Assembly: GCA_036365145.1 (NCBI GenBank)
Contig: JAEOAD010002231.1
Coordinates: forward strand, 2,707,501 to 2,771,500
DNA: 64,000 nt
Source of the DNA: Orientallactaga sibirica
Lineage: Eukaryota; Chordata; Mammalia; Rodentia; Dipodidae
Direction of reading: 5' to 3'
A program made the translations under genes and the position numbers. The notes beneath the pieces are model-generated. The model did not search any database. It was not told the DNA's origin and saw nothing but the letters and a program-made list of their open reading frames with translations. This document shows, piece by piece, positions 46,701 through 59,249 of this stretch. Position 1 is the stretch's first letter; every line of letters starts with the position of its first letter.

Positions 46701-47639
46701 CTTCCACAAGCTCTTCCACCAATGAATCCATAAATTGTAGCAGTGAGTGAACTAACTGCATGACCTCTAAATGGTCCAGATTGTGAATGTTGCTTCAGCT
46801 CTGGGATTAGGAGTGTGGCTTATTATGCACTATGAAAACCAGATGGTGTTATTTTAATTAGAGTAATGGTGGTACTTAATCAAGAAAATCGAAATAACAA
46901 AACCAGGATATATCACTGTGACCATTAAAAATTTCATTAAAGAATTGCAAAGTCATTCCTTTAGAATATACTTGAACTTTTTCTCAGGTAATGTCTCTTT
47001 CCATGTATATCTGTGAGCCTTTCTAAAAACTTGTAATAATATTTTATTTTTTCCAGTTCTTCCAGTGAATAGACAAAAAGAATAAATGTATTAGAAAGGT
47101 GCATAGACATAAAGTTTGATACTTCATTTTTGTTCCCTATTTTCTATACATCTAATGTGTTTTCCTCAAAAATAAATAGAGTAAAACACAAATCCTCCCT
47201 TTGGAACCATTACCCTCAAAAGATCCCTGGGAGAAAAGTGAAATTTAATTTGGGAGGGATGAATAGGAACAATCTGGTCCCATAAGTAGTGCAATATACT
47301 TAGCTCCACTCCAATCACTTTAATAACTCACACCCACTCTTTATCCTTTCCACTTGCCTGTGTTTTAGCACTTCTATATACATCTCAAGAGACATGGGCA
47401 TTCTTTCCATGTTTCTGACACTTGTGCTTATAAATATTGGGGCTGATCCTCCCTTATCCATTAGACTTTAAATTTATGGTACATCAAGAACTTTATAACT
47501 TCCCACCCCACTTAGTCGCCCCAGAGCTGAAGATTTGACTCCCCTACAAATACTCCCTTACACCACTGGTGAACATTTCATTTTCTTCTCCAAATTCATA
47601 TTGTATTTTCATTCTATCATACTCCACAGCGTTTTTCTG

Positions 47640-47850
47640 TAATAGTATTTACTGCCCACTTGTTCTCTGCCTTGTATATAGATAAGTTTTATTCTCACAA
47701 TAACTACATTAGGTATCCTTGAGACCCTTCAATAGACAAGACTTAAATATCTGCTGAAACTATGTAGTAAGTAATCACTAGAACTCAGCCACCTAAATTT
47801 CAGAATTGAAGACTTTTTGTGTAGTCATTTGCTTTACCACATGATACTCT
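47640..47850 (+). repeat. MIR fossil
   Basis: TTATTCTCACAATAACTACATTAGGTATC, TAGACAAGACTTAA, TATGTAGTAAGTAATCACTAG and AACTCAGCCACCTAAA follow the MIR consensus order (the first word is trimmed to its recognisable core CTCACAATAACTAC). Confidence 0.6.
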
Positions 47851-49359
47851 CTCTCATATAGATGTTCTTTGACCTATTATTCATCCTGAGACATGTCTGC
47901 TTACAGTTGTGTGAAACAACATGAATTGAGTAGAAGTCGTATTTTTGGATTTGAATTTTGACTTTTTCCTTATCTAGTGATAGTTGATATGGTACTCTCA
48001 TGCAATGCTAGGCATTGGGAACAAGCCACAGCTCCCAATCAGCTGCACACTTCAAAAATCCACAACCTGTATTCCACGTCACACTGTGTTGCTCAACTAT
48101 GGAGGTCAGTAAGTTAGGTTTTTAAAACAAAACCTTGACATAATATTTTCAGCTTATTTTCAGCTTATGAGTCTTATAAACCAAGGAATATCAGAATCTA
48201 TAATGTCTACATTCACTTGTTAATTATATTTTATTAATTTGTCGAATCTTAGACAAATGTCATAGTACACTCAAATAGCACCTATGGTTCCCAGGTCTAT
48301 GCTGTAGAAGACACTCAATAATGTTTCTTAGTGTCTTCATAAGCCATACTTGAAACTTAACAATCCTAAGAGACTCTACTTTCACATACCAGTTTACCTA
48401 GCTGAGTGAGCCAGATTTTAAGACTCTGTGGAACTTTTCCACTTTTATTTTGAAATAATTGGAGTATTCTAAGGAAATGAATTCATGTTATGAGATCAAC
48501 TATTTTTTTAAGATGCAATAAAGTAAAGCTGGAACTGAAATCCTTTCTGTAAGCAAACATGACCAGAAGCACTCATTTCCTTCCATAGGAGGAGTGAAAG
48601 TGCTCTACCTTAATTTCTTCTATGGAGAACAAACCAGGGTGACAGGAGAGAGAAGAGAAAAGGGAAAGAAAACACTATTTCTTAAGTTTCTCAATTTTAT
48701 TGCCTGAGTTTTCCTAGTGTTCTAAACTTTTAAATCCATGTTTTAAAGCACTTTACCGAAATCAGTTTCCAAAACCAGTATCAGTTATTTTCTTTTCTCT
48801 TATGAAAGAGGTCTTAGAACTCTGTGGTATTAACAAATAGACTCTGCATTGTTCAAAAGCATTGTGAAAATTTTTTACAAGTTTTTGTGTACCCATTATC
48901 AAATGATGTTAAGCATGTGTAAAAAATGTTTGGGGTTTTAGTAGCAAGAAAGTGAAAAATAAACAAAATGTTCTTACTTTTAAAGAGCAATGTTCAAGAT
49001 CATTTTATACTGTCAAAGTGATTGAGGACCATTAAAGTGGGTTTGCTTGTGTCTTATACCTGTTGGCACTTACAGTATTGGGAATTGAAGCAAAAAATAT
49101 AATCACAGGCAAGCACATACTCCTCTGAGACCCAGACTGTGAACATCACCATGTGCCTTGTGTCTTCTGGACAATTCCACCATATTGTTATGAGAATGAG
49201 AAGAAAAAGGCAATCACCATTTTTTCCTATTATTAAAAAAATTTCTATTTTATACCTGATGAAGGACATTCTCAGGCCACCTCTTAACCATACTGCTTTA
49301 AAAGAAGTTAAATCATATATTTGATACTGTTTTCTCATTTACTTTGGACTTTTTTATAA

Positions 49360-49680
49360 TGGAAGGAATGGCATTTATTTGGAGCTTACAGATACAGGGG
49401 AAGTTCCATAATGGCAGAAGAAGCTGGCCCACTTTCACAGACCCAAGTAGAGAGAAAAACCACCACCAAAAATCAAGCAAGCACACTTCAGGAACTCTAG
49501 GCAAAGCTCAAGCACTTTGTATATCTTTAGACTGGAGTTCCAAATCCACCCCCACACCTTAAGTCTGGACCCCAGGATCCACCCACAATGACACCTCCTC
49601 CAGCCAGGTGGCCACAGATCTAAATTACAAACTTTAATGAACTTCTGTATCTATTGGGGAGCATCAGTTGAAACTATCAC
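49360..49680. repeat. possible MaLR-type LTR
   Basis: GGCATTTATTTGGAGCTTACAG, CCATAATGGCAGAAGAAGCTGG, CCACAATGACACCTCCTCCAG and GTTGAAACTATCACAATT resemble the LTR at 35790-36110. Non-coding. Confidence 0.4.
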
Positions 49681-49953
49681 AATTCTCTTTACAGGCAAGG
49701 TCATTAAAACTAAAAAAGCATGAATACATTTGGTGTTCATTTTTCCACGTTATCAATTATGGGTGAAACAATGTTCATGCTGGTCATTGCAAATGACCCT
49801 TCAGGAGCCAGAAGGCAGCATGGAAGAAACATGCTGCTTAGAGGACAAAGGGAAACATCTATAGAGGACACTCAAGAAGGGAGGCAAGGAATCAGAACTG
49901 CATAATCCCCAAGAAATGGCATAGTTGGGATTTGCTATACAAAACAGAACAGG

Positions 49954-50290
49954 AGGGCTGGAGAAATGGCCCAGAATTTATGAGCACTTTCTGTACAAGT
50001 GTGAGGGTCTGAGAAGGCCTGAGAAACCACTTGAGTTTGATTCCCAGGATCCACACAAGAAGTTCATCTGTAACCCCAGTCTCTTAAGGGAGCAGAGACC
50101 CCAAAATAACCAGAAGGTGAAAGGGAAGGCAGGCTCCTGGATCAGTAAGAGACTCCATCTCAACTAAGAATGGGTAGAAGAGTGATGGAGCAGTGGCCAC
50201 AGCAGGTGTGCACACCCTGCCTCAAGTGGGCACATGGGCACTCCATGGACACACACATGTGTGTACACACACACACACACACACACACAC
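49954..50290 (+). repeat. B4-like SINE ending in (CA)n
   Basis: GGGCTGGAGAAATGGCCCAG, TTGAGTTTGATTCCCAGGAT, CATCTGTAACCCCAGTCTC, GAGACTCCATCTCAAC and GTGCACACCCTGCCTCAAG are followed by a CA run (50263-50290). Confidence 0.7.
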
Positions 50291-50414
50291 TCTACATTAC
50301 ACACATAAGCAAAAATTTTTAAAAAAGAAGTTAAAAAAGTGGAACAGGGGTTCAAAACTGGTATTAAAATTTCTTCCACACATTTATAAAACACTTAAGC
50401 CTTTTTTTGGCTTG

Positions 50415-50417
<3 letters not shown>

Positions 50418-50482
<65 letters not shown>
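50418..50482. repeat. (GT)n microsatellite
   Basis: About 32 uninterrupted GT units; open frames here are artefacts. Confidence 0.97.
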
Positions 50483-50488
<6 letters not shown>

Positions 50489-50892
50489 AGGAGGATTGAA
50501 CACAGGGCCTTTTGCATGTCCTTTGAAGGTAATTGTGTTCTGCCATTGAGTTTCACCCCCATCCACCATCTCCTATTAAAGAAGCATTAACCTCACGTTA
50601 GCCCTAAGAATTAGCAGTAAAGGTACTTTGGACTTTTTGAAAGATGCAATCCAAATGTCAGATTCAGCACTGGAAAATGGAGTCCATGTTATGTTAATCA
50701 ATCATGACACCCTCACTATAATTTCACCTATTGTTTCTTCTTCTCTTCACTTTTACTCCATGTTGATTTCATCTGCCTATATTGTCTACATATTTACAAA
50801 TTCATGTAAATCTTTTCTGGACTAGGAAAGAAATTATAATTTATAGAAACAACAAGAACACTGAGTCACCTTCAAACACTGAGATGGAGGCA

Positions 50893-51085
50893 ATTTTTTT
50901 TTTTTTTTTTGCAAGCAGAGAAAGAAAGAGAGAAAGAGATTGGGCATACCAGGGCCTACAGACACTGCATATGAACTCCAGATGCATGTGCCTCTTTGTG
51001 CATCTGGTACTGAGGAATTGAATCTGGGTCGTTAAGCATTGTAGGCAGGCAGGCATGTTAACCACTGAGCTGTCTCTCCAGCCTG
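50893..51085 (-). repeat. tRNA-derived SINE, class 1
   Basis: Antisense copy: T run, GA-rich stretch, CTCTTTGTGCATCTGG and CTGAGCTGTCTCTCCAGCC, slightly shortened in the middle. Confidence 0.88.
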
Positions 51086-52770
51086 GGAATGACGTTTTAA
51101 AATAATTTAAATTCGTAAGTTCACTGTGGTAATATTATTAGAAAATCTATAATTTAGCAGTGAAAAATTTGTGCAATTCAATAATAGGTTAAAGCTGGCA
51201 AGAATGATGATACCTTAGTTAAATGTTTTTTTTTTGTTGTTGTTGTTGTTGTTGTTTTACAGAGAAGGAAGTAACAATGTTTGCTTTTGTTTCCTCAATC
51301 AATACATGTGTATTTTAAAAAACGTATCTTTTAGTCCTTGACATAGAAATTACATTGCTATAAATGTAGCTTATTCTTAACATAATCTTATTATTAACCA
51401 TGATACTAATTTTGATAATTATCGTACCTGAATGAACCTTTACCTTATAAGAGTTCAATATATTATGGCTAATGTATTAGAGAAATAGAGGCCTTGAATG
51501 TTGAGAGTGATTTAAATAGAAGTAACCAGGACCTGGTCTGTGTTAGGTCATCATGGACAAAAGCAATACTTTTCATGTATGACAGGTAGCTTTCTCTTGC
51601 TCTGCCAGTAGCCTATTGTTAAAGATAAATGTTTGCAAACAGGAGATTTCTCTCATGAAACTATAAATCTGTGTTTGTGGTATTGTCTAATCTCTGTTGT
51701 GGGAATGGACCTGACATCATCATCTGAAAATTATAACTTATCTCAAACCGAAACCAAGATGCAGATAATGATGAAGAAAAACTTTTTACGAAGGCAAATG
51801 TCACATTTGTGTATAATTCTGTTACCCATGTTGAGAGGCAAATAGACTTAGGGTTTAGTATCCTTTAATCAGAATTATCTTTCAGGAGATGTCATGGTTT
51901 ATACATTTACTAAAGCAATTCAACTGAGCCCTTCTTTCCCCTCCAGCTAATCCTGGGCTGGAGAATGCAAATGTCATCACTATAATATTACAAGTCATGG
52001 AAACAACCCAGAGAAGAAGATTTTCTTCATGGACTCAAATCAAATCCATATTTCCAGGTCCCCAATCACTTCCCCATGCTCTTTCATCAAACATTTCCAG
52101 TGAATATCACACCTTGCTGGAATATTCTTTAAATTCCACTTTGTCAGAACGATATGATTCAAAAGTTGTGTTTTACACTAGGAAAACAGCCTGCCACCTA
52201 CTTATTTGTGCACTCCTACTTCAATGCCTGACAACACCTTCTGAGAAAGCATTATGGTTTTAGTTACCTTCCCTGCTTTTTTTTTTTTTTTTTTTTTTTT
52301 TGGACATTTGAGCAAATGTTGGAAGCAATGACATCATGTGCTAACCTTCCTCTCTCAAAGAGCATGTACCTTTTTAGCTAGATACTTACACCAAACATTA
52401 AACATACATCTCTTCTGCTTTTGTTTAAGCATGTCCACCATGTCACTGAGAAGCTGACTTATAGAAGGTTACTCCATGATCGGATGGTGAAGCTGAGAGC
52501 AGAAGCCAGAGCTCCCAGTTCCTTTTTAAAGTGCCCAACTAGAAAACACTAGGCTTGTTGATTTCAGGGATAACACATTCTCTGGATGGACATCTATGAT
52601 GTGCTTGAGAGGATCCTGGCCAAGACTTCCCCAGTTTCAAGACAGCATTTTATGAGCTACCTGCACGGCCTTTGGACTTTGCTAAGTATTACATTTACTC
52701 AATACAAAGAAAATTCCACTCTGTCTTTCAAAGTGGAATCCGGAAGATAGGGTTTCACTATTCAAAATAA
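51086..52770. other. intergenic, nothing recognised
   Basis: A (GTT)n run at 51235-51256 and a T run at 52279-52301 are the only repeats. 52460-52530 has weak MIR-like words. No coding support. Confidence 0.5.
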
Positions 52771-52774
52771 CAAA

Positions 52775-52937
52775 GGGGCAGGAAATATGGCGCAGTGGTA
52801 AAGGTACCAGCCTGCAAAACATATGGACCTAAATTTGATGCTCCAGTACCCACATAAATACAGATGGACAAAGTGGGGCATGCATCTGGAATTCATTTGC
52901 TTTCTTTCTGCTTGAAAATAAATAAATAAAAATATCA
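52775..52937 (+). repeat. tRNA-derived SINE, shortened
   Basis: GGGCAGGAAATATGGCGCAG, CCAGTACCCACATAAATAC, CATGCATCTGGAATTCATTTGC and an (AAAT)n end. The CT stretch is missing. Confidence 0.8.
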
Positions 52938-53519
52938 ACGTAACAAAGTCCATAGTGTCACTCTTTCTAGAAAAACTGCAAACACACTGTAACTTGCAAA
53001 ATAAGAACAAGCAAGCAAATCAACAAAACTCAATTATATGCCTCTATGACCATCAAACAAAAATATATTCACCTTGTCTTTTGAGGGATTAATAAATCTC
53101 TGTACAAGAGCAGTGTGTATTTTGGTCATCTGTGCAGTTGGAATTGGTAAAACTGGAATAATGTGAATGTATGAGGATTACAGAATAAGAAGGCTACAGT
53201 GCACCCGCCACCATGTCCTCTAACCCTTCACCATCAGGCTGGAATTCAGCTGCATTGGAGGAAAAAATAGCAGAAGGAACCATTTCCATCTGTATTTCTA
53301 GTACAAAATAGGTTTTTAATAAACATTTGTTTACTGTTATAATACAAACTGCTGTAGAAATCCATGCCTATGACAGGTGTTCATCCCTCATGCTAATTTA
53401 TGGGGAAATAATTTACAGGGAAAGGTGGTTGTAAATGGGATACTAATAAATTATTTGATAATATCTACTGCAAACTACTTTAAAATACATTATTACTCAT
53501 GTACATATGAGTGTCTATA

Positions 53520-53703
53520 GGTGCTATGGAGATGACACAGCAGTCAAGTGTACTTCTTGCAAAGCCTGACAGTCGGGGTTCAATTCCCTAGTACCTACAT
53601 AAAGCCAGATATAAAAGTGGTTGCAATTATCTAGTGTTCACTTGAAATGACAAGACCTTAACATGCCATACCCCATATGCAAATAAATAAATAAAAATAT
53701 TTT
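53520..53703 (+). repeat. old tRNA-derived SINE
   Basis: GGAGATGACACAGCAGTCAAG, GCAAAGCCTGACAGTCGGGG, TACATAAAGCCAGAT and CAAATAAATAAATAAAAAT. A diverged member of the same family. Confidence 0.7.
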
Positions 53704-54794
53704 TAAGTATCGGTATAAATATCTTAAGTATTATACCCATATGGAGATAAGCAAACATTTGTCTACCAGTAGCCTAAAATCCAACATATAGTGGTATACA
53801 CTTGTATTAAGGAGTGGTAAACACAGTTTAGTTACAAGGATAATGAGAAAGGGGTTAGAGAAAGAGAAAAAAAATCAAAGTAATCTTTAAGTTAGTAACC
53901 TTTCACCTGACTCACATTGGTCAGTATCCAATGTTGGCCTCAGGGACTCGAGCTCATTCTGATGATGTGATGGTAAAAAGCTGTGAGTTCAATATGTCTG
54001 GTGGTCTTGGCACTATTCCCAGAGAAGGAAAGTTCTCAGTACATAAGGAAAGGACCTCAACTTTGGTCCAAATGGCAGTCGTTTGTTCTGTCAAGAAACA
54101 CTCTGTGTGGAAATGGGCTGTGGGGACACAATTTGTCCTTCTTACTGACAGGTTTCATCTCTGAATGAGTGGAACAGACTCTGGTGGTCACCTCTGGAGA
54201 AGTGGTGGCCAAGACCCGATTCTTACTCTGACACAGGTTGGGGTAGACTTAGATTTCGAGAGAGTTTTCCTAAAAGCCTAATGCTATCTTTGGGGGAACA
54301 TAAAGAAAAAATAAAATTTATCACTTGGAAAGAGAGAATGATTTCATGCACAGCCTTCATATCAGAGTCCACAAGGAGATGTGATGAATAAGCTGAGAAA
54401 TTTTATTCAGCAGAACTGTTCCCATGGGCAGGAGAAGAGGGAGCCATAGTCGTCTTTATTAGAAATTATGCACGTGAAGACTCCCAGACAGAGTGAGAGA
54501 GTACGTATGACCCCACTTTAAAACAATTTTAAAGGATCTTTAGAATGCATTAGTGCATTAATACACAGGGGCTTTGCTCTGATTGCCTGATATGGAAATC
54601 CCAGATGCTCATCTTTAAGAACACTTTCTATTATAAAGACCTTTCCCCCAATGGTTTTCCTTTTAATTCATCTATAGAGTCCTTATGTGGTCACTATGGT
54701 TTCTAAAATTACTAAAAGAAGACACTCTTTTCCTAAGTCATTGTAAGTGGCTGAGGTGAATATATAATTCCTGTTTGTGGAAAAAGTGTCTCTC

Positions 54795-54841
<47 letters not shown>

Positions 54842-55575
54842 ATAGGAATTAGTGCTACTAGCAATTGACAGATGCATGACCAAGTAAGACATTATATAAA
54901 GTGGGCAGTATCTACAGTCAGTTAATAGAATCAGGTGTCCTTGAATAGCATATAATTTTTCTCTTGCTGTGTCAATGTGAAGGGATTGTAATCTCTATGC
55001 TTGTATCCACTGGTTTACCAACTCAAATAGAGATCTAAAATGAATGGCACAAAGCAAGTTCCTCAGAGAGATTCAATCCTAATGTGAAAAAGTACAGACA
55101 GAAAATACATCATAAACTTAAGTCATTAATAGTAAAGGATGGAGATTCCAGACAATTTCTATAAAAAAAAAAATCACACACAGAGCAAGGAAACATAGGT
55201 AGAAAATTAACCAGATCCATAAACTTGTATCTTATTTTTTCTCATAGTAAAATGTGAAATAGTTTATAGACATCCTCTGCCTTGGACTGTTCTCTTCTCC
55301 TGAATCCCACATCTCCTACCCAGGCTTCTACTCTGAGAATTTCTACTGGGAAAATCTTGTGTGCTTCACAGAACTTGACCTTTATATTTCCCATTTAGCA
55401 TGCTGTCCTAACAACCTTCCACCCTAATATTTACATTTATATTATACCCTCTTATAATAATATCTTACTTGCTCAGGGATATGTCAGATGCTAGTAGCAC
55501 TAATTACATTAGAACAAATAACTTTATAAAATATAGATATTTAGTAGCGTATCCAACTGGAAAATCTAGGCATAA
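53704..55575. other. intergenic, nothing recognised
   Basis: Contains a (TG)n run at 54801-54839. No SINE, exon or promoter signal. Open frames around 53930-54170 have no recognisable protein. Confidence 0.5.
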
Positions 55576-55677
55576 GCATTAGAATGTGCTTACTGCATTC
55601 ATTCATTTAACCTGTTTTCAATTGAAGACTTTGAGACAAGAACCATTCTAAATACTGGGCATTGAAAAGTGAATCAA

Positions 55678-55893
55678 GGGCTGGAGAGATGGCTTAGAGG
55701 TTAAGGCACTTGCCTGTGAAGCCTAATAACCCAGGTTGGATACTCCAGGTTCCACATTAGCCAGATGCACATCATGGCACATGCATCTGGAGTTCATTTG
55801 TAGTGGCTACAGGTCCTGGTGAACTCATTCTGTCTCTCTCTCTCTCTCTCTCTGTCCCTCTGTATATAATAAATGAATAACACAATTAAAAAA
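55678..55893 (+). repeat. tRNA-derived SINE with 14-bp TSD
   Basis: Sense class 1 copy with GGCTGGAGAGATGGCTTAG head, TCTCTCTC stretch and AATAAATGAATAA end. Perfect direct repeats GAAAAGTGAATCAA lie at 55664-55677 and 55894-55907. Confidence 0.95.
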
Positions 55894-55954
55894 GAAAAGT
55901 GAATCAATTTACTGTAATAAAACACATAAATAATTTAATGGTACAAACACTATT

Positions 55955-56134
55955 TTTTTCAGTTTAAAAAGTGTTTATTATGGGCTGGAAAATGGCTTAG
56001 TGGTTAAGCACTTGCCTGTGAAGCCTAAGGACTCCAGTTTAAGGCTCAATTCCCCAGGACCCAAGTAAGCCAGATGCACAAGAAGGTGAATGTGTCTGGA
56101 GTTTGTTTGCAGTGGCTGGAGGCCCTGGCACACC

Positions 56135-56184
<50 letters not shown>

Positions 56185-57005
56185 ATGCCTATTTCTGTAT
56201 CTCTCTCTCTCTCAGATAAATAAATAAAAATAAAATATTTTTAAAAGTTTATTATTGACAACTTCCATAATTATAGACAATAAACTACAATAATTCCCTC
56301 CCTCCCACTTTCCCCTTTGCAACTCCACTCTCCACCATAACCCCTCCCCCCTCAATCAATCTCTCTCTCTCTTTTTTTTTTTTTTTTTGATGTGATCATC
56401 TTTTCCTCCTATTATGATCATCTTGTGTAGCCAGTACCAGGCCCTGAGAGGCCCTGGATATCCAGGCCATTTTTATCTGGAAGAGTGCATTATAAGGAGC
56501 CCTAACCTTTCTTTGGCTTTTATATTCTTTCTGCCACCTCTTCCACAATGGTTCCCAAGACTTGGAAGGTGTGATAGAGATGTTTCAGTGTTGAGCACTC
56601 CTGTGTCACTACTCCTGAGCATTATGGTGCCTTTTCAATCATCCCAGAGGTCATTGCCATCTGAAAAGAGAAGCTTCTCTAACCAAAAGTGAGATAAGCA
56701 TTAATATATGGGCATAAACATTAAGAGATGTGTTTATCAGGAAGTTTTGTGAGCATAATATGTGCATTTAGCCACAAACTAGCAAGTGTTACACCCGTAG
56801 GGCTCATGACCTCTCTACCATGCAGGTATGCATTCCCTCCTATGGAGCAAGTCTCCAGTCCAATGAAAAAGCAGTTGGTTTCCCCCATAACACAAATGCC
56901 ACAATTGCACCCAGTTGTCTCATTTGGCCTGGCTGGCCAGACTTAAGGTTTGCAGCGTCCACTGTTTTTTATCTCCACTGATGAGTTCTTTCTCTCCCAT
57001 GGATA
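55955..57005 (-). mobile_element. 5'-truncated L1 with 13-bp TSD, carrying a SINE
   Basis: On the - strand this is the 3' end of an L1: it closes with an A-rich tail (T-rich 55955-55970 on +) and contains the G-rich purine tract of the L1 3' UTR (complement CCCTCCCTCCCACTTTCCCC at 56299). Perfect direct repeats TACAAACACTATT lie at 55942-55954 and 57006-57018. A class 1 SINE sits inside at 55982-56246. Related L1 3' sequence lies at 34090-34200 and 63070-63140. Non-coding. Confidence 0.88.
55982..56246 (+). repeat. tRNA-derived SINE nested in the L1
   Basis: Sense copy with a 40-bp (TC)n run and (AAAT)n tail, flanked by GTTTATTAT at 55973-55981 and 56247-56255. It inserted after the L1. Confidence 0.93.
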
Positions 57006-57075
57006 TACAAACACTATTATATGTTATGTGCTGGTAAATTCTAGGTAGACAAAGCACAAATAAAGATGATGGAGA

Positions 57076-57123
<48 letters not shown>
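57076..57123. repeat. (GT)n microsatellite
   Basis: About 23 GT units inside the ancient repeat. Confidence 0.97.
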
Positions 57124-57126
<3 letters not shown>

Positions 57127-57578
57127 CTACTCTTTCAGTACTTTCAGTAAATAAGAATATCTCATTTGGAAAGTGATGTTTGAATCAAGATGGTAAGGTA
57201 CTTAAGGAGTAAGCCATGGGGATGTGGCAGAAGAACACTCTAGGTAAAGGAAACAGAAAATGCCAATGCCAGAACACACCATGGATCTAGAGAGAATGAG
57301 GGCAGCAGAGACCCTAGACCATTCAGAAAAATGACTAGAGAGTAATAGATGGAAGCAGCAACATATCAGTAAACTGGTAAGCTTAAGCGAGGACATTAGA
57401 TGTTATTTTATTTTTTGAAACTGAACCATTGTTATGTTTTAATGGAGAGATGTGTTATACTAAATCAGGTTTGGATAAGATTATTCTAGTGGCTATAATA
57501 AGGTAAGAAAAGTTTGAATCAGTGAGATAGGTTAATGGATATGACACCTCAGAAGAATAGGTCTTAAAACTGCAAGCA

Positions 57579-57800
57579 GGCTGGAGAGATGGCTTAGCAG
57601 TTAACATGTTTGCCTGTGAAGCCTAAAGACCCAGCTTTGATTTCCCAGGACCCATGTAAGCCAGATGCACAAGATGGTGCATGTCTCTGGAGTTCATTTG
57701 CAGTGGCTAGACACCCTGGTGTTCCCATTCTCTCTCTCTCTCCCTTCCTCTCTCTATCTGCCTCTTTCTCTCATTAATTAAGTAATTAATTTTTAAAAAT
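57579..57800 (+). repeat. tRNA-derived SINE, class 1
   Basis: Sense copy: GGCTGGAGAGATGGCTTAGC, AAGCCAGATGCACAAGATGG, TCTCTCTCTC, ending in an ATTAATTAAGTAATTAA-type tail. Confidence 0.9.
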
Positions 57801-58335
57801 GCAAAAAATTAACATCACTCATGAATCTTCAGGTCATCTGAAGGTCTTCTGTCCCATGTCTGAGCGAAATCCCCTCATGTAAGTGATTGATTGCAGGCTT
57901 GGAAACTCTCCCAATTTTGCATGATTGACTGACTGTGAGCTGGGCTTGAGTAGTTACCCTCAGGTCACCTGGGATCTTTCTTCCATGTTCTCTTCTTCTC
58001 TAGCAGTCTGACCTTAGCTTGTTCACAAAGTGGTGACGGGATTTAAGGAGACAAAGTAGGGGCATGCCTTTATCTACCCCTTCCATGTTCAGGTGACCAG
58101 GTAAATTGTAACACCAGTCAAGAAGCCAAGAGTAGGATTCTACCTGTTCATGAAAAAAAATAGCAAAATTATTACAAAGGGCATTTATCTACTAATGAAA
58201 AATAGGGTGTTTTCTTTAAATAACTGATTTAAATTACTATATTTAGAAGGTGACCAAGAGAATTACTGAAGTATCAAATGTAACTTGTGAGAGCATGAGG
58301 ACTTGACATTGACACAAATGTTTTTGCCTTCAGCA

Positions 58336-58800
58336 GAGGAAGCAATGGTTCAGGCAGAGGAAGCAGCTTCAGACATTACCAGGAAACTAGAGAAACAGAA
58401 GAAATGCTTGAAGAAGGAAAAAAAGTGACTGGCTGTGCTGGCCCTTGCATCTTCAGTAAACAGTAGTAGCACTCCAGAAAAGTCTGAGGAGACACTTGAA
58501 AAACCCAAAAAGAATAAAAAGAATAAAATGGAATGGAGGACTCACCTGTTGCTCTCCCTAAATCCAAGAAAAAGAAAGCTTATTCTAAAAGGAGTTGGTT
58601 AGTGACTTTGAAGAGGAGGAGGCTTATGGCAGTACCAATCTTACCAAGAGGAAAAGTCATCTAAGGAGGAAATGGCAAATGGATCAGAAGAGGTAGCTAA
58701 AAAGAGTATTTCCAAGGAGAGAAATTTCTCTTTCAAGATGGAACTGGTTAGCAGTCGACCTGAAAAGGCTACTGGCAGCAAGAGCAGTGTGAAAGAATGA
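58336..58800 (+). pseudogene. NOP56: NOP56 processed pseudogene, C-terminal part
   Basis: Read from 58339 the translation is EAMVQAEEAASDITRKLEKQ, then lysine-rich sequence, a TGA where the parent continues, then LAVLALASSVNSSSTPEKSE and EKPKKNKKNK. Further frames give EEMANGSEEVAKKS and KMELVSSRPEKATGSKSSVK. These words, in this order, match the Lys/Glu/Ser-rich C-terminal tail of NOP56, the box C/D snoRNP core protein (recognised from memory). There is no intron, the rest of the gene is absent, and stops and frameshifts break the frame, so it is a 5'-truncated retrocopy and not a gene. Its end merges into a GAAA-rich run that may derive from the final lysine codons or the poly(A) tail. Confidence 0.8.
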
Positions 58801-58903
58801 AAGAAGGAAAGAAAAAAAAAAGAAAGGAAGGAAGGAACAAAAAGAGAGAAGAAGGAAGGAAGGAAAGAAAGAAAAAGGGAAGGAAGGAAAAAGAAAGAAA
58901 GAC
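58800..58903. repeat. (GAAA/GGAA)n purine tract
   Basis: About 100 bp of AAGG/GAAA units directly after the NOP56 retrocopy. The open frame on the other strand is an artefact of it. Confidence 0.9.
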
Positions 58904-59249
58904 ATTAGCAGATAAGAGAAAGTGATTCTCTTTTCCATACTTTTATCAGAAGCTCTGGGATAACTTCTACTTATCATTGCTCTGACTAGCCAGCTACTAG
59001 GTCATATTAGAGCCTATGAATTTGACCAGAAAATATGAATAACATGGATTGACAGCGGAAGAGTGTTGATTCCTCAGACTAGTGGTTATCTACACAGAGC
59101 AATTTGAAGAGTGGATGTTAAATGGGCAAAATAACACGTAGTCACCACAAAGCCACAGTATATTTCCTATGATGATCCTCTGTATGCTGCATGTCTGGAG
59201 CATAGTGCCTCACTTAGATAGCCCCGAAACACTTCCAGCTTAACACATA

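Larger units (their letters stand above)
44566..49350. other. 4.8-kb stretch without young SINEs
   Basis: Apart from an L2 and a MIR fossil no repeat is recognised, and no exon or promoter signal is clear. The absence of any class 1, class 2 or B1 SINE over 4.8 kb is unusual for this window. Confidence 0.5.
55580..57500 (+). repeat. ancient repeat split by later insertions
   Basis: The pieces 55580-55663 (CATTCATTTAACCTG, ACCATTCTAAATACTGGGCA), 55908-55941, 57019-57075 and 57130-57420 (GCAGAAGAACACTCTAGGTAAAGG, GAAAATGCCAATGCC) together follow a very common old mammalian interspersed repeat. I do not recall its name with confidence. A SINE, an L1 and a (GT)n run now separate the pieces. Confidence 0.45.

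Noticed and set aside
53931..54168. Overlapping frames of 77 and 61 residues
   Set aside because: Two frames over the same bases, no known protein, no start or splice context.
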